45,335 nucleotides of DNA from Bacteroidales bacterium (GTDB lineage: Bacteria > Bacteroidota > Bacteroidia > Bacteroidales > WCHB1-69): positions 1 through 45,335 of the forward strand of contig JAFXTE010000039.1 of NCBI GenBank assembly GCA_017525245.1. Direction: 5' to 3'. This document shows, in pieces, positions 27,356 through 37,834 of this stretch; position 1 is the first letter of the stretch; each line of letters opens with the position of its first letter. Position numbers and translations under genes: made by a program. A model generated the notes under the pieces. The model was not told where the DNA came from, searched no databases, and saw only the letters and a program-made list of their open reading frames with translations.

Positions 27356-27775
27356 TTAGTTGGGGATGGTCTCAAAAGTGCGCGATTGCGCCCCGTTGAC
27401 GGTGATTTTTATCTTGACAAAATCGGGCTGAATCAGTTCTTCCACATTCTCAGGCCATTCCAGAAAGCAATAGTTGCCACTATAAAGATAATCTTCAGTA
27501 CCAATCTCGTAGGCGTCGGCGAGCTTTTCAATACGGTAAAAGTCAAAGTGATAGATGCTGTCGCCATCGCTGGTAAGGTATTCATTCACAATGGCAAAGG
27601 TAGGACTCGAGGTGGTGTCTTCCACACCCAATTCATGACAAATTTCTTTGATAAACGTGGTTTTCCCCGCTCCCATCTCTCCATAAAAGCAGAACACACG
27701 GTCGTTGGGAAACTCTTGCAACAGTGTCTTCGCTACAGTGGGCAGCTCTTCTTCGGAATGGATAGTTATTTTCAT
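27356..27775 (-). CDS. tsaE: tRNA threonylcarbamoyladenosine biosynthesis ATPase TsaE
   Basis: TsaE is the ATPase that resets the TsaB-TsaD complex during t6A37 modification of ANN-reading tRNAs. The 139 residues are full length. Walker A is GEMGAGKTTF (Lys38), followed by EICHELGVEDTTSSPTFAIV (switch and conserved SPTF), HFDFYRIEK with the conserved Asp, and CFLEWPENVEELI. The ATG at 27775 is preferred over that at 27796, because the latter overlaps the -7 promoter element (27794-27801) and would add residues not seen in the family. The next gene downstream starts 10 bases later and looks like a reduced alanine dehydrogenase. yraN is divergent. Confidence 0.94.
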   Translation of the reverse strand: MKITIHSEEELPTVAKTLLQEFPNDRVFCFYGEMGAGKTTFIKEICHELGVEDTTSSPTFAIVNEYLTSDGDSIYHFDFYRIEKLADAYEIGTEDYLYSGNYCFLEWPENVEELIQPDFVKIKITVNGAQSRTFETIPN

Positions 27776-27793
27776 ATCTTTTATAAAAGCGTG

Positions 27794-27801
27794 CAAAGAT
27801 A
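27794..27801 (-). promoter_or_regulatory. -7 promoter element for tsaE
   Basis: On the minus strand TATCTTTG, a full match. It overlaps an alternative ATG at 27796 and so decides for the start at 27775. Confidence 0.7.
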
Positions 27802-27831
27802 CAACTTTTTTTAGAAATAATTTGCAAAATA

Positions 27832-27864
27832 CTTGAAAATGACTTTGCGGTTATAGTATCTTTG
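27832..27864 (+). promoter_or_regulatory. Promoter for yraN (-33 and -7)
   Basis: A TTG at 27833-27835, 21 bases, then TATCTTTG at 27857-27864. This is close to the Bacteroidota -33/-7 layout. It is back to back with the tsaE promoter, the two -7 boxes being about 55 bases apart. Confidence 0.65.
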
Positions 27865-27898
27865 CAGTCTCGATTATTGATATACTAAATTTTCTAAT

Positions 27899-28264
27899 AT
27901 GATGACAGAAAAACAGATGACCGGCCAGTCGGGAGAGATGCTGGCCAAACAGTATTTATTAGACAAGGGTTACACGATTTTGGAGACGAATTGGCGGTTC
28001 GGCCATTTGGAGGTGGATCTCATTGCGTTGAAGGAGGATGTACTGGTGTTTGTGGAGGTGAAGACGCGGTCGAGCAACAGTCTCACCGCGCCGGAGACTT
28101 CGGTGAATGCGCAGAAGCAGCGCAACATCATCCGTGCCGCCAACAGTTATGTGGTGCGCAACCAGTACGCTTACGATGTGCGGTTCGACATCATCACGGT
28201 GGTGACCACCCCGCAGGAACCGCAGCTGGAGCACATCGCCGATGCCTATAAGCCGCGCTGGTGA
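27899..28264 (+). CDS. yraN: YraN (UPF0102) family nuclease-fold protein
   Basis: A small cytosolic protein with a restriction-endonuclease-like (PD-(D/E)xK) core; its true role is not settled. The 121 residues show the family signature in order: GQSGEMLAKQYLLDKGYTIL, ETNWRFGHLEVDLIAL (Glu and Asp of the motif), VFVEVKTRSSNS (the E-x-K), AQKQRNIIRAANSYV and VRFDIITVV near the end. All motif residues are kept. The start is ATG at 27899; the next codon is also ATG and may be used. It is a single gene from its own promoter, and hutU has a separate promoter 77 bases beyond its stop. Confidence 0.92.
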   Translation: MMTEKQMTGQSGEMLAKQYLLDKGYTILETNWRFGHLEVDLIALKEDVLVFVEVKTRSSNSLTAPETSVNAQKQRNIIRAANSYVVRNQYAYDVRFDIITVVTTPQEPQLEHIADAYKPRW

Positions 28265-28316
28265 AACTGGCTGGGGAAGGAGTAAAAAACGAAGGGACTA
28301 AATTTTTCAGTAATTA

Positions 28317-28348
28317 TTGATGTAATTGCCAATAATGTTGTATCTTTG
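28317..28348 (+). promoter_or_regulatory. Promoter for hutU-arcC (-33 and -7)
   Basis: TTG at 28317-28319, 21 bases, TATCTTTG at 28341-28348, with transcription probably starting near 28355 and a leader of about 30 bases to the hutU ATG at 28385. Confidence 0.7.
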
Positions 28349-28384
28349 CACTCTTTTTTTGAGAGCAACATAAAAGTTTAAGAT

Positions 28385-30388
28385 ATGACATTACAGGAAT
28401 TCCAAAACGATTTGAGACAGGGCATTCCGGCAACTTTGCCCGCTCCGAAACCCTACGATACCACCGTTAACCATGCGCCCAAACGCAAGGATATTCTGAC
28501 ACCGGCCGAGAAAAAGCTGGCGCTCCGCAACGCGCTCCGCTACTTCGACCCGTCGCTCCATGCCGTGCTGGCACCCGAATTTGCAGAAGAACTGCACAAA
28601 TACGGCCGCATCTATATGTATCGTTTCCGTCCGGATTATGAGATGTACGCCCGCCCGATTGAGGATTACCCGGCCCGATGCAAACAGGCAGCCGCCATCA
28701 TGCTGATGATTCAGAACAACCTCGACCCCGCCGTGGCACAGCACCCGCACGAGCTCATCACCTACGGCGGCAACGGCGCCGTGTTCCAGAACTGGGCACA
28801 GTACCGCCTCGTGATGAAATATCTCTCCGAGATGACCGACGAGCAGACCCTCGTGATGTACTCTGGTCACCCGCTTGGACTGTTCCCGTCGCACAAGGAT
28901 GCCCCCCGCGTGGTGGTGACCAACGGTATGGTCATTCCCAACTACTCGAAACCCGACCATTGGGAGAAGTTCAACGCACTGGGTGTCAGTCAGTACGGAC
29001 AGATGACAGCCGGTTCCTATATGTATATCGGACCTCAGGGTATCGTGCATGGCACGACCATCACGGTGCTGAATGCTGCCCGTAAGATTGGTGGTGGCAC
29101 CGCCGGCAAGCTCTTCATCACCGCCGGTTTGGGTGGTATGTCGGGTGCGCAGCCGAAGGCTGGCGACATCGCCGGTGTGGTCTCCATCACCGCCGAAATC
29201 AACCCAGCCGCTACGCAGAAGCGCTTCCAGCAGGGCTGGGTGGATGAGGTACACGAGAACCTCGACGAGCTCTTCGCCGCCGTTAACGCTGCCCGCGCCC
29301 AGAAGATCGCACGCTCGTTCGCCTACCAGGGCAACGTGGTGGACCTCTGGGAATATTGCGCCGAAAAGGGCATCCAGGTAGATCTCGGTTCCGACCAGAC
29401 CTCCCTCCACAACCCGTGGGCAGGCGGTTACTATCCTGTCGGACAGAGTTTTGAGGAGTCGAAGGCGATGATGGCCGACGATCCCGCCCGTTTCAAAGAA
29501 GCCGTGCAGGCCAGTTTGCGCCGCCATGTGGCCGCCATCAACAAGCTGACTGCCAAGGGAATGTACTTCTTCGACTATGGCAACGCCTTCCTGTTGGAGA
29601 GCAGCCGCGCCGGTGCCGATGTGCTGAAAGCCGACGGCTCTTTCCGCTATCCCTCATACGTCCAGGATATTATGGGACCCATGTGTTTCGACTACGGCTT
29701 CGGCCCGTTCCGCTGGGTGTGCGCATCCGGCAAGCCGGAGGACTTGGCCGTTACCGACGAACTGGCTTTGCAGGTGCTGCGTGACCTCAGCGCCCACGCT
29801 CCGGCAGAGATCCGCCAGCAGATGCAGGACAATATCACCTGGATCGAGGGTGCGCAGGCCAACCACTTGGTGGTGGGTTCGCAGGCACGTATCCTCTACG
29901 CCGACGAGGCTGGCCGCGTGCATATCGCCCTCGCCTTCAACAAGGCCATCCGCGAAGGTCGTCTGAGCGGTCCCGTGGTGCTGGGTCGCGACCATCACGA
30001 CGTGTCGGGTACCGACAGCCCGTTCCGTGAGACCTCCAACATTTACGACGGCTCGAGCTTCACCGCCGACATGGCCGTGCAGAACGTCATCGGCGACTCG
30101 TTCCGTGGCGCCACGTGGGTGAGTATCCACAACGGTGGCGGCGTTGGCTGGGGCGAGGTCATCAACGGTGGCTTCGGCATGGTGCTGGACGGTAGCGAAG
30201 ACGCTGACCGCCGCATCCAGTCGATGCTCTACTGGGATGTCAACAACGGTATCTCCCGTCGCGCATGGGCCCGCAACGATGGTGCGCTGTTCGCCATCAA
30301 ACGCGCCATGGCCTTGAACCCGAATCTGAAAGTCACCCTCCCCAACATCGCCGATGATGCCGTGTTGGACAAGGCTTTGGGTGAATAA
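28385..30388 (+). CDS. hutU: Urocanate hydratase
   Basis: Converts urocanate to imidazolonepropionate, step two of histidine degradation, using tightly bound NAD. The 667 residues belong to the long form (the classical bacterial enzyme is near 555; the long form is closer to the animal length). Motifs: GRIYMYRFRPDYEM, ELITYGGNGAVFQNWAQYRL, LVMYSGHPLGLFPS, VTNGMVIPNYSKPDHWE, QYGQMTAGSYMYIGPQGIVH, GKLFITAGLGGMSGAQPKA, CFDYGFGPFRWVCASGKPED and SIHNGGGVGWGEVINGGFGM. It appears intact. hutH, hutI and the formimino-transfer genes are not in the window. arcC follows 31 bases later and is probably cotranscribed, which is not a standard hut arrangement. Confidence 0.96.
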   Translation: MTLQEFQNDLRQGIPATLPAPKPYDTTVNHAPKRKDILTPAEKKLALRNALRYFDPSLHAVLAPEFAEELHKYGRIYMYRFRPDYEMYARPIEDYPARCKQAAAIMLMIQNNLDPAVAQHPHELITYGGNGAVFQNWAQYRLVMKYLSEMTDEQTLVMYSGHPLGLFPSHKDAPRVVVTNGMVIPNYSKPDHWEKFNALGVSQYGQMTAGSYMYIGPQGIVHGTTITVLNAARKIGGGTAGKLFITAGLGGMSGAQPKAGDIAGVVSITAEINPAATQKRFQQGWVDEVHENLDELFAAVNAARAQKIARSFAYQGNVVDLWEYCAEKGIQVDLGSDQTSLHNPWAGGYYPVGQSFEESKAMMADDPARFKEAVQASLRRHVAAINKLTAKGMYFFDYGNAFLLESSRAGADVLKADGSFRYPSYVQDIMGPMCFDYGFGPFRWVCASGKPEDLAVTDELALQVLRDLSAHAPAEIRQQMQDNITWIEGAQANHLVVGSQARILYADEAGRVHIALAFNKAIREGRLSGPVVLGRDHHDVSGTDSPFRETSNIYDGSSFTADMAVQNVIGDSFRGATWVSIHNGGGVGWGEVINGGFGMVLDGSEDADRRIQSMLYWDVNNGISRRAWARNDGALFAIKRAMALNPNLKVTLPNIADDAVLDKALGE

Positions 30389-30419
30389 ATAGACTGTCTA
30401 ACAAAACTTTATAAAAATT

Positions 30420-31358
30420 ATGGCTAAATTAGCAGTGGTCGCTTTTGGTGGAAATGCATTATTGAGAAGCGGCCAGAAAGGTACTTATCAAGAACAACTT
30501 CAGAATGTGGCCCAGACGTGCAACTCACTGTTGGGTTTGTTGAAACAAGATTATAATATTGTCATCGGACACGGCAACGGACCGCAGGTGGGCAACGTGA
30601 TGTTGCAGCATGAGGCCGGCAACAAGAGCTTCGACCTCCCCATCATGCCGATGGACTTCTGTGTGTCGGAGACGCAAGGCTCAATTGGTTATCTGATTGA
30701 GCAGGCTTTCCGCAATCTTTTCGCCAAAGAAGGCCTCCAGAAAAATGTGGTCACGTTGGTGACGCAGGTGGAGGTGAACGGCGAGGACCCGATGTTCAAG
30801 AACCCCACGAAGCCGGTGGGACCGTACTATACGGAGGAAGAGGCCGAGGAGTATGCCGCTGAAACGGGTGCTATTTTCCGCGAGGACCCCAAAGGCAATG
30901 GCTGGCGCAAGGTGGTGGCTTCACCGAAGCCGCTGAAGGTGTGCAACATCAACATTGTGAAGCAGTTGGCTGAGGCTGGCAATGTGGTCGTGACCGTGGG
31001 CGGCGGCGGCATTCCGGTGATTGTGAAAGACGGTCTCATCCATGGTGTGGAGGCAGTGATTGACAAGGACTTGGCATCTGCCCTCACGGCTGTAGAGATT
31101 GGCGCCGACGAGTTCTACATCCTCACCGATGTGCCGAAAGTGTATCTCAACTTCAAGAAACCCAACGAGAAGGCACTCGACACTGTCACCGTGGCGGAGG
31201 CGAAGCAGTACTTGGCGGAAGGTCATTTCACCGAGGGTTCGATGGCACCGAAGATCCGGGCGGCCATTTACTTCGTGGAGAGTGGTGGTGCAGAGTGCAT
31301 CATCACCGAAGCCGGACAGCTTGGAAATCCCGCGTGTGGTACGAGAATTGTGAGATAA
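30420..31358 (+). CDS. arcC: Carbamate kinase
   Basis: Makes ATP and carbamate from carbamoyl phosphate and ADP, the energy-yielding last step of arginine-deiminase-type or ureido-compound fermentation. The 312 residues show the amino-acid-kinase fold: VVAFGGNALL at the N-terminus, IGHGNGPQVGNVMLQ, DFCVSETQGSIGYLIEQAF, VTQVEVNGEDPMFKNPTKPVGP (a carbamate-kinase stretch), VVTVGGGGIPVI, AVIDKDLASALTAVEIGADEF and ILTDVPKVYLNF, ending near GSMAPKIRAAIYF. No arcA or argF is in the window. Sharing a transcript with hutU suggests amino-acid fermentation, but the source of carbamoyl phosphate is unknown. The YfcC-type carrier at 42205 could be related but is 11 kb away. Confidence 0.95.
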   Translation: MAKLAVVAFGGNALLRSGQKGTYQEQLQNVAQTCNSLLGLLKQDYNIVIGHGNGPQVGNVMLQHEAGNKSFDLPIMPMDFCVSETQGSIGYLIEQAFRNLFAKEGLQKNVVTLVTQVEVNGEDPMFKNPTKPVGPYYTEEEAEEYAAETGAIFREDPKGNGWRKVVASPKPLKVCNINIVKQLAEAGNVVVTVGGGGIPVIVKDGLIHGVEAVIDKDLASALTAVEIGADEFYILTDVPKVYLNFKKPNEKALDTVTVAEAKQYLAEGHFTEGSMAPKIRAAIYFVESGGAECIITEAGQLGNPACGTRIVR

Positions 31359-31460
31359 TCTTCCAAAAAAATCCTCATTTTTCAGGGAGATAAAATGGAG
31401 TATAATTATTTATTATTGATTATCAAATAATTAATAATAAAAATAAAAAACAACAAGGAG

Positions 31461-31490
31461 TTGCAGATTTAAAATAAAGTTGTAATTTTG
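31461..31490 (+). promoter_or_regulatory. Promoter of tRNA-Lys (-33 and -7)
   Basis: TTG at 31461-31463, exactly 19 bases, then TAATTTTG at 31483-31490. This is the best-spaced promoter in the window. The tRNA 5' end is 17 bases beyond the -7 box. The rest of 31359-31460 is AT-rich with nothing I recognise. Confidence 0.75.
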
Positions 31491-31506
31491 CAGCTCCAAA
31501 AACGGA

Positions 31507-31579
31507 GTCCCAGTAGCTCAGCAGGTAGAGCACATCCCTTTTAAGGATGGGGTCCTGGGTTCGAATCCCAGCTGAGACA
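31507..31579 (+). tRNA. tRNA-Lys (anticodon TTT)
   Basis: A 73-base cloverleaf. Acceptor arm GTCCCAG pairs with CTGAGAC except for a C-A mismatch at 4:69. The D arm is GCTC/GAGC with loop AGCAGGTA. The anticodon arm is CATCC/GGATG with loop CTTTTAA (anticodon TTT). The variable loop is GGGTC, and the T arm CTGGG/CCCAG has loop TTCGAAT. The discriminator base is A; CCA is not encoded. It has its own promoter and terminator. Confidence 0.95.
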
Positions 31580-31580
31580 C

Positions 31581-31620
31581 AAGTCGCTCTAACACAGCAA
31601 GTTAGAGCGACTTTTTTTTT
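31581..31620 (+). terminator. Intrinsic terminator of tRNA-Lys
   Basis: AAGTCGCTCTAAC (31581-31593), a 7-base loop, GTTAGAGCGACTT (31601-31613), giving a perfect 13-bp stem, then a run of T to 31620. It begins one base after the discriminator base of the tRNA. Confidence 0.9.
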
Positions 31621-31637
31621 GTTTAAATATTTTTATG

Positions 31638-31645
31638 TATTTTTG
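31638..31645 (+). promoter_or_regulatory. -7 promoter element for the GH97 gene
   Basis: TATTTTTG, 38 bases before the ATG at 31684 and just beyond the tRNA terminator. A TTTG at 31618-31621 is a possible -33 box at slightly short spacing (16 bases). Confidence 0.55.
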
Positions 31646-31662
31646 CCAACTGCTATCTATGA

Positions 31663-34032
<2,370 letters not shown>

Positions 34033-34042
34033 AAAATAGTTG

Positions 34043-34050
34043 TATTTTTG
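34043..34050 (+). promoter_or_regulatory. -7 promoter element for the M28 peptidase gene
   Basis: TATTTTTG lies downstream of an in-frame ATG at 34040 and 25 bases before the ATG at 34076, so it supports the later start. Confidence 0.55.
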
Positions 34051-34075
34051 CGGCCCAATTTTAATATTAAAAACC

Positions 34076-35332
34076 ATGAAAAAACTGATTCTTTTCCTGC
34101 TGGCATTGATAGCCCTGCAGTTGAATGCACAGGATTTAACCCACTACAAGCAGGTGGTCAAGGAACTGACTTCCGAGAAATACCAAGGCCGCGGCTATGC
34201 CAAAGGCGGTGCCAACAAGGCGGGAAAATACCTGAAAAATGAGTATAAAAAGGCAGGTGTCGATGAGGTGATATGCCAGCCTTTCACCATTAATATCAAC
34301 ACATTCCCGGGCAAGATGGAGCTGTCGGTGGACGGCCGTGCGTTGACGCCGGGCGTGGATTTCTCCATGCGCGAGTACTCACCGGGCGTGAAGGGTACCT
34401 ACAAACTCTACTATGTGGACACCAACAATTTCGATGCTGATAAGATGTTCGCCGACTTGGCGAAGCCGGAGTACAAAGACTGTTTCGTGGTGTGCGACTT
34501 CTTTTTCTCCTACAAAAATTATCAGGTTTTCCCAAAGGTGTGGGGCGGAAACAGCTGCACCAACGCAGGCATTATCCAGACGTGGGATCCGCTGCTGAAG
34601 TTCTACAAGGCTTACGGCGAGAAGGTCTTCGGAAAGCCCGTCATCTGGGCTACCTCCGACTTCCCGAAGGATGCCCAAAGCATCACCGTTAACATTGAAA
34701 ACAAATTCTTGAAAGACTACAAACTTTTTAATGTTATCGCCAAGGTGGAAGGCAAGCGGCACGATAGCTGCTATGTCTTTACGGCGCACTACGACCATCT
34801 CGGCAACCTCGGCAAGGATGTTTATTATGCAGGTGCCAACGACAACGCCTCCGGCACCGCCGCTATCGTGACACTGGCGGCCTATTACGCTCAGAACCGT
34901 CCCGAGTACGACATGTACTTTATCTCCTTCTCGGGCGAGGATGCCAACCTGCGCGGCTCGGAGTATTATGTGGAGCATCCCGTCGTGCCGTTGGCGCAGA
35001 TCAAGTATTTGTTCAACATTGACATGATTGGTGACAACAATCCGGTGCAGTACTGTGAGGTGAGCGACGAGGGACTGCGCGGCTACGATTTGTTAGAGAA
35101 AATCAACAAGGAGAAAAGTCTTTTTAAGGGGCTGAACCGCGGTGAGTTAGCTGGTAACAGCGACCACTATCCCTTTGCGGTGCGCCACGTGCCGTGTATT
35201 CTCTTTGAGAATGAAGAGGGCGATGCCTTCCAATACTATCACACCACATTCGACACCTACGAGAACTTCCTGATTGACTCCTACGAGCCGATTTTCAAGT
35301 TGGTGAAGTATTTTGTGGAGAAATATGAATAA
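34076..35332 (+). CDS. M28 family metallopeptidase, secreted
   Basis: A zinc aminopeptidase-like enzyme of family M28, exported to the periplasm or surface. The 418 residues begin with a signal peptide (about 1-18, MKKLILFLLALIALQLNAQ). A region up to about 220 resembles the N-terminal and PA-like insert parts. The catalytic core shows TAHYDHLG (His ligand, Asp), YYAGANDNASGTAAI (bridging Asp), ISFSGEDANLRGSEYY (Glu-Asp, catalytic base and ligand), FNIDMIGDN (Asp) and FQYYHTTFDTYEN (His ligand). All five metal-ligand positions are visible. The start at 34076 is chosen for the signal peptide and because a -7 element lies between it and the ATG at 34040. There is no sorting domain, so it is probably not T9SS cargo. 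Confidence 0.9.
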   Translation: MKKLILFLLALIALQLNAQDLTHYKQVVKELTSEKYQGRGYAKGGANKAGKYLKNEYKKAGVDEVICQPFTININTFPGKMELSVDGRALTPGVDFSMREYSPGVKGTYKLYYVDTNNFDADKMFADLAKPEYKDCFVVCDFFFSYKNYQVFPKVWGGNSCTNAGIIQTWDPLLKFYKAYGEKVFGKPVIWATSDFPKDAQSITVNIENKFLKDYKLFNVIAKVEGKRHDSCYVFTAHYDHLGNLGKDVYYAGANDNASGTAAIVTLAAYYAQNRPEYDMYFISFSGEDANLRGSEYYVEHPVVPLAQIKYLFNIDMIGDNNPVQYCEVSDEGLRGYDLLEKINKEKSLFKGLNRGELAGNSDHYPFAVRHVPCILFENEEGDAFQYYHTTFDTYENFLIDSYEPIFKLVKYFVEKYE

Positions 35333-35351
35333 TTGATTTTGGGTTAGAAAA

Positions 35352-36389
35352 TCATTTCTTTCGGCGAAGGGCAGCCGCCACATTTTTGGCAATGGCCAGT
35401 CTCCCCGTCTGTGAATAATGCTCTGTCGGGAAGTCGCGGTCTGAGAAGTCGCAGTCGCGCACAGCTCTCAGATTGTTCACCACCATCACCCCTTGCGGTT
35501 CATATCGATCCTTGATATACTGCACATTCTGTTCCAACAGAACCATCAAATCGGGTCCGCACAGCGTGTCGATCTGGTCAACATTTTCAGCTAAAATATT
35601 GAATACGGGATGCCAGCCACGCCGTTTGCATAGCTTTACAATATTATCAAAATCCTTGATTCTCGGATTGTTTTCATCCAGCTGACATGCAAAATGCTTG
35701 ATGTGATGACAGGCCAGGGCAATCGAGTCCTCGGAAGGATGTACACCATTATGCAGGGTGCCGTTTTGGGCAAAGGCGTGGTCCCATTCGTTGGCGTTGT
35801 GATAGGGGAACGAGTGCGGGAGCGTAAAGGTCTGTTTTTCAAAACCATCAATGATAAGCGCAGACCGCTCTTCTTCTGTCCAAACAGGATATACTTTGAA
35901 ATCCAGTAGCAAACGCCTGTACAATGCCGGTGCTCTCTTCATCATGATGCGCTCTTTCCGTAAGGCTGTCTCCAAGTTTGAGTATATCCATTCGGAGGTG
36001 AATGAACGCATATTCACGGTCACGATAACGGTTTTCACATCACTTTTTCTGGGAATATTGCGCATGATATCGTAATACACCCCCGCATGGCAGGCTCCTT
36101 TGGTGAGATTCCCCACATGGTGTCCGGGGAGAAGGTCCTCTATCATCATGCAAATATAACGGCGGTCGGTATCGGTTTTGGCACAAGAAAAATTGGAAGA
36201 TTCCCCAAGATAAACAATGTCCACGCCCTCTGTAGCTCGCTGCGACAGTTCCATCAATGAACAATTTTCATCTATATCTTTTTGATATAATGTAAAATAA
36301 TAAACAATATCCAACACGCCCAGCAGTAGGACGAGCATCAGCAGCTTCAGCAGGATTTTTTTGATAATATGTCGCTTTTCTTCAGTCAT
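35352..36389 (-). CDS. Membrane-anchored SGNH/AlgJ-like partner of an MBOAT acyltransferase (putative)
   Basis: I do not recognise a named family. The 345 residues have one N-terminal membrane segment (about 12-34, from ILLKLLMLVLLLGVLDIVYY) and then a periplasmic domain. It carries features of an SGNH esterase fold: IVYLGESSNFS (Ser64/Ser65) early and a C-terminal TEHYSQTGR with His324 at the usual place of the catalytic His. It begins directly at the stop of the MBOAT gene, with no base between, so it is cotranscribed and probably translationally coupled. In AlgI-AlgJ, DltB-DltD and PatA-PatB pairs, the second protein passes the acyl group from the MBOAT to an extracytoplasmic polymer. I infer the same role; the polymer is unknown. 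Confidence 0.7.
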   Translation of the reverse strand: MTEEKRHIIKKILLKLLMLVLLLGVLDIVYYFTLYQKDIDENCSLMELSQRATEGVDIVYLGESSNFSCAKTDTDRRYICMMIEDLLPGHHVGNLTKGACHAGVYYDIMRNIPRKSDVKTVIVTVNMRSFTSEWIYSNLETALRKERIMMKRAPALYRRLLLDFKVYPVWTEEERSALIIDGFEKQTFTLPHSFPYHNANEWDHAFAQNGTLHNGVHPSEDSIALACHHIKHFACQLDENNPRIKDFDNIVKLCKRRGWHPVFNILAENVDQIDTLCGPDLMVLLEQNVQYIKDRYEPQGVMVVNNLRAVRDCDFSDRDFPTEHYSQTGRLAIAKNVAAALRRKK

Positions 36390-37811
36390 TTAAAATTGGA
36401 AATAGATAAACGGATATTGTTCCACAGATGAGAGTGTGATGATGGTGAAAATCAGCACGCCATAGACGAGCCAGCGGACAGCAGCTTTTTGTCGGCCGCA
36501 CCACACATCGAAGCGGCTGTTGCGAATGACGATGTCGGCCACCACAAAGAGTGCCAGGGCAATCCATGCCACGGGTGCGACCTGCAGCTGGCAGGACATC
36601 GCTCCGTTGTGGAAGAGTGCTGAGAAGAGATCTCGCAAAGTGCCAAACGATGGTGCACGGAAGACGCTCCACAACAGGGTGACCATGACGAAGGTCTTGG
36701 CAATGTTGCAGATTTTAAGGATGAACTGTCCGGTTTTGTTTTCGATTTTGTCAAAAAGATGGATGTTGCGGAGTCCGCGTTCGATGATCAGCAGCACGCC
36801 GTATGCAAAGCCCCATATCATGAACGTCCAGTTAGCGCCGTGCCAGATGCCGCATACGGTAAAGACAATCAGTGTGTTAATGGCCCATCGCGGCACGGAA
36901 ACACGGTTGCCGCCGAGCGGGATGTAGAGGTAGTCGCGGAACCACGATGACAGCGAGATGTGCCACCGCCGCCAGAACTCCTGCACGCTTCCCGACAGAT
37001 AGGGGGTGTTGAAGTTGTCAATCAGCGTGAAGCCCATCGACAGGGCACAGCCCAGCGCAATGGTGGAGTAGCCGAAAAAGTCACCATAAATTTGGAACGA
37101 ATAGAACAACATTCCCAAAAGGATGTCGCCGCTGCTGTAGGCATGCGGGTCGGCATAGATTTTGTCCACATACGTCCCCAGATTGTCCGCCACCACCATT
37201 TTCAGGAAAAGTCCGAACAAGATGAGCCTCAGTCCGTTGGCCACATTGTCGTACTGAAGTTCCTTTTTCTCGTGCAATTGTCGGAGCAGGTTCTGTGGCC
37301 GTTCGATAGGACCGGTGACCAGCTGCGGATAAAACATCACGTAAAGAGAATAGTAGCCGAAGTGCCGTTCGGCCTTCTGGTTGCCGCGATAGACCTCAAT
37401 GACATAGCTCAGACTCTGAAAGGTGTGAAAAGAGAGACCGATGGGAAGCGCAATGTTGAGGATCGTATTCGGATGCGACCAGCCAAAATGTTGGGCAAGG
37501 GCTACAAAATTCGCACTGCAAAAGTTCAGGTATTTGAAGATGAAAAGGACGAGACAGGTGGAGATGATACTGACCACAAGGCAGGTCTTCTTTCGTGGGA
37601 TTTGGTCTTTCCATTTTTCAATAAGAATACCTGCGGAATAGTCTATTGCTATGGTTATCAGTAAAATAAGAATGTATTTGGGGATGAACCACATATAGAA
37701 GAAACAGCTGGCAGCCAACAGAAGGAACCAGCGCCACTTATGTGGCAGAAGATAGAACAGCAGTGTGACTATCGGGAAGAAAATCAGAAATTCTAATGAA
37801 TTGAAGAGCAT
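36390..37811 (-). CDS. MBOAT family O-acyltransferase (AlgI/DltB-like)
   Basis: A multi-span membrane acyltransferase that carries acyl (probably acetyl) groups across the inner membrane for modification of an exported glycan. The 473 residues have about 11 membrane segments and the family pattern: MLFNSLEFLIFFPIV at the start, IALPIGLSFHTFQSLSYVI, FYPQLVTGPIERPQNLL, FWRRWHISLSSWFRDYLYIP with its conserved His, and the catalytic His324 in CGIWHGANWTF. No residue of these motifs is missing. It is first in a two-gene operon with the putative SGNH-type partner. A -7 element (37835) lies upstream, divergent from the PpiC operon. Confidence 0.93.
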   Translation of the reverse strand: MLFNSLEFLIFFPIVTLLFYLLPHKWRWFLLLAASCFFYMWFIPKYILILLITIAIDYSAGILIEKWKDQIPRKKTCLVVSIISTCLVLFIFKYLNFCSANFVALAQHFGWSHPNTILNIALPIGLSFHTFQSLSYVIEVYRGNQKAERHFGYYSLYVMFYPQLVTGPIERPQNLLRQLHEKKELQYDNVANGLRLILFGLFLKMVVADNLGTYVDKIYADPHAYSSGDILLGMLFYSFQIYGDFFGYSTIALGCALSMGFTLIDNFNTPYLSGSVQEFWRRWHISLSSWFRDYLYIPLGGNRVSVPRWAINTLIVFTVCGIWHGANWTFMIWGFAYGVLLIIERGLRNIHLFDKIENKTGQFILKICNIAKTFVMVTLLWSVFRAPSFGTLRDLFSALFHNGAMSCQLQVAPVAWIALALFVVADIVIRNSRFDVWCGRQKAAVRWLVYGVLIFTIITLSSVEQYPFIYFQF

Positions 37812-37834
37812 TCAGAAAGTGAGAATTTAGAGCG

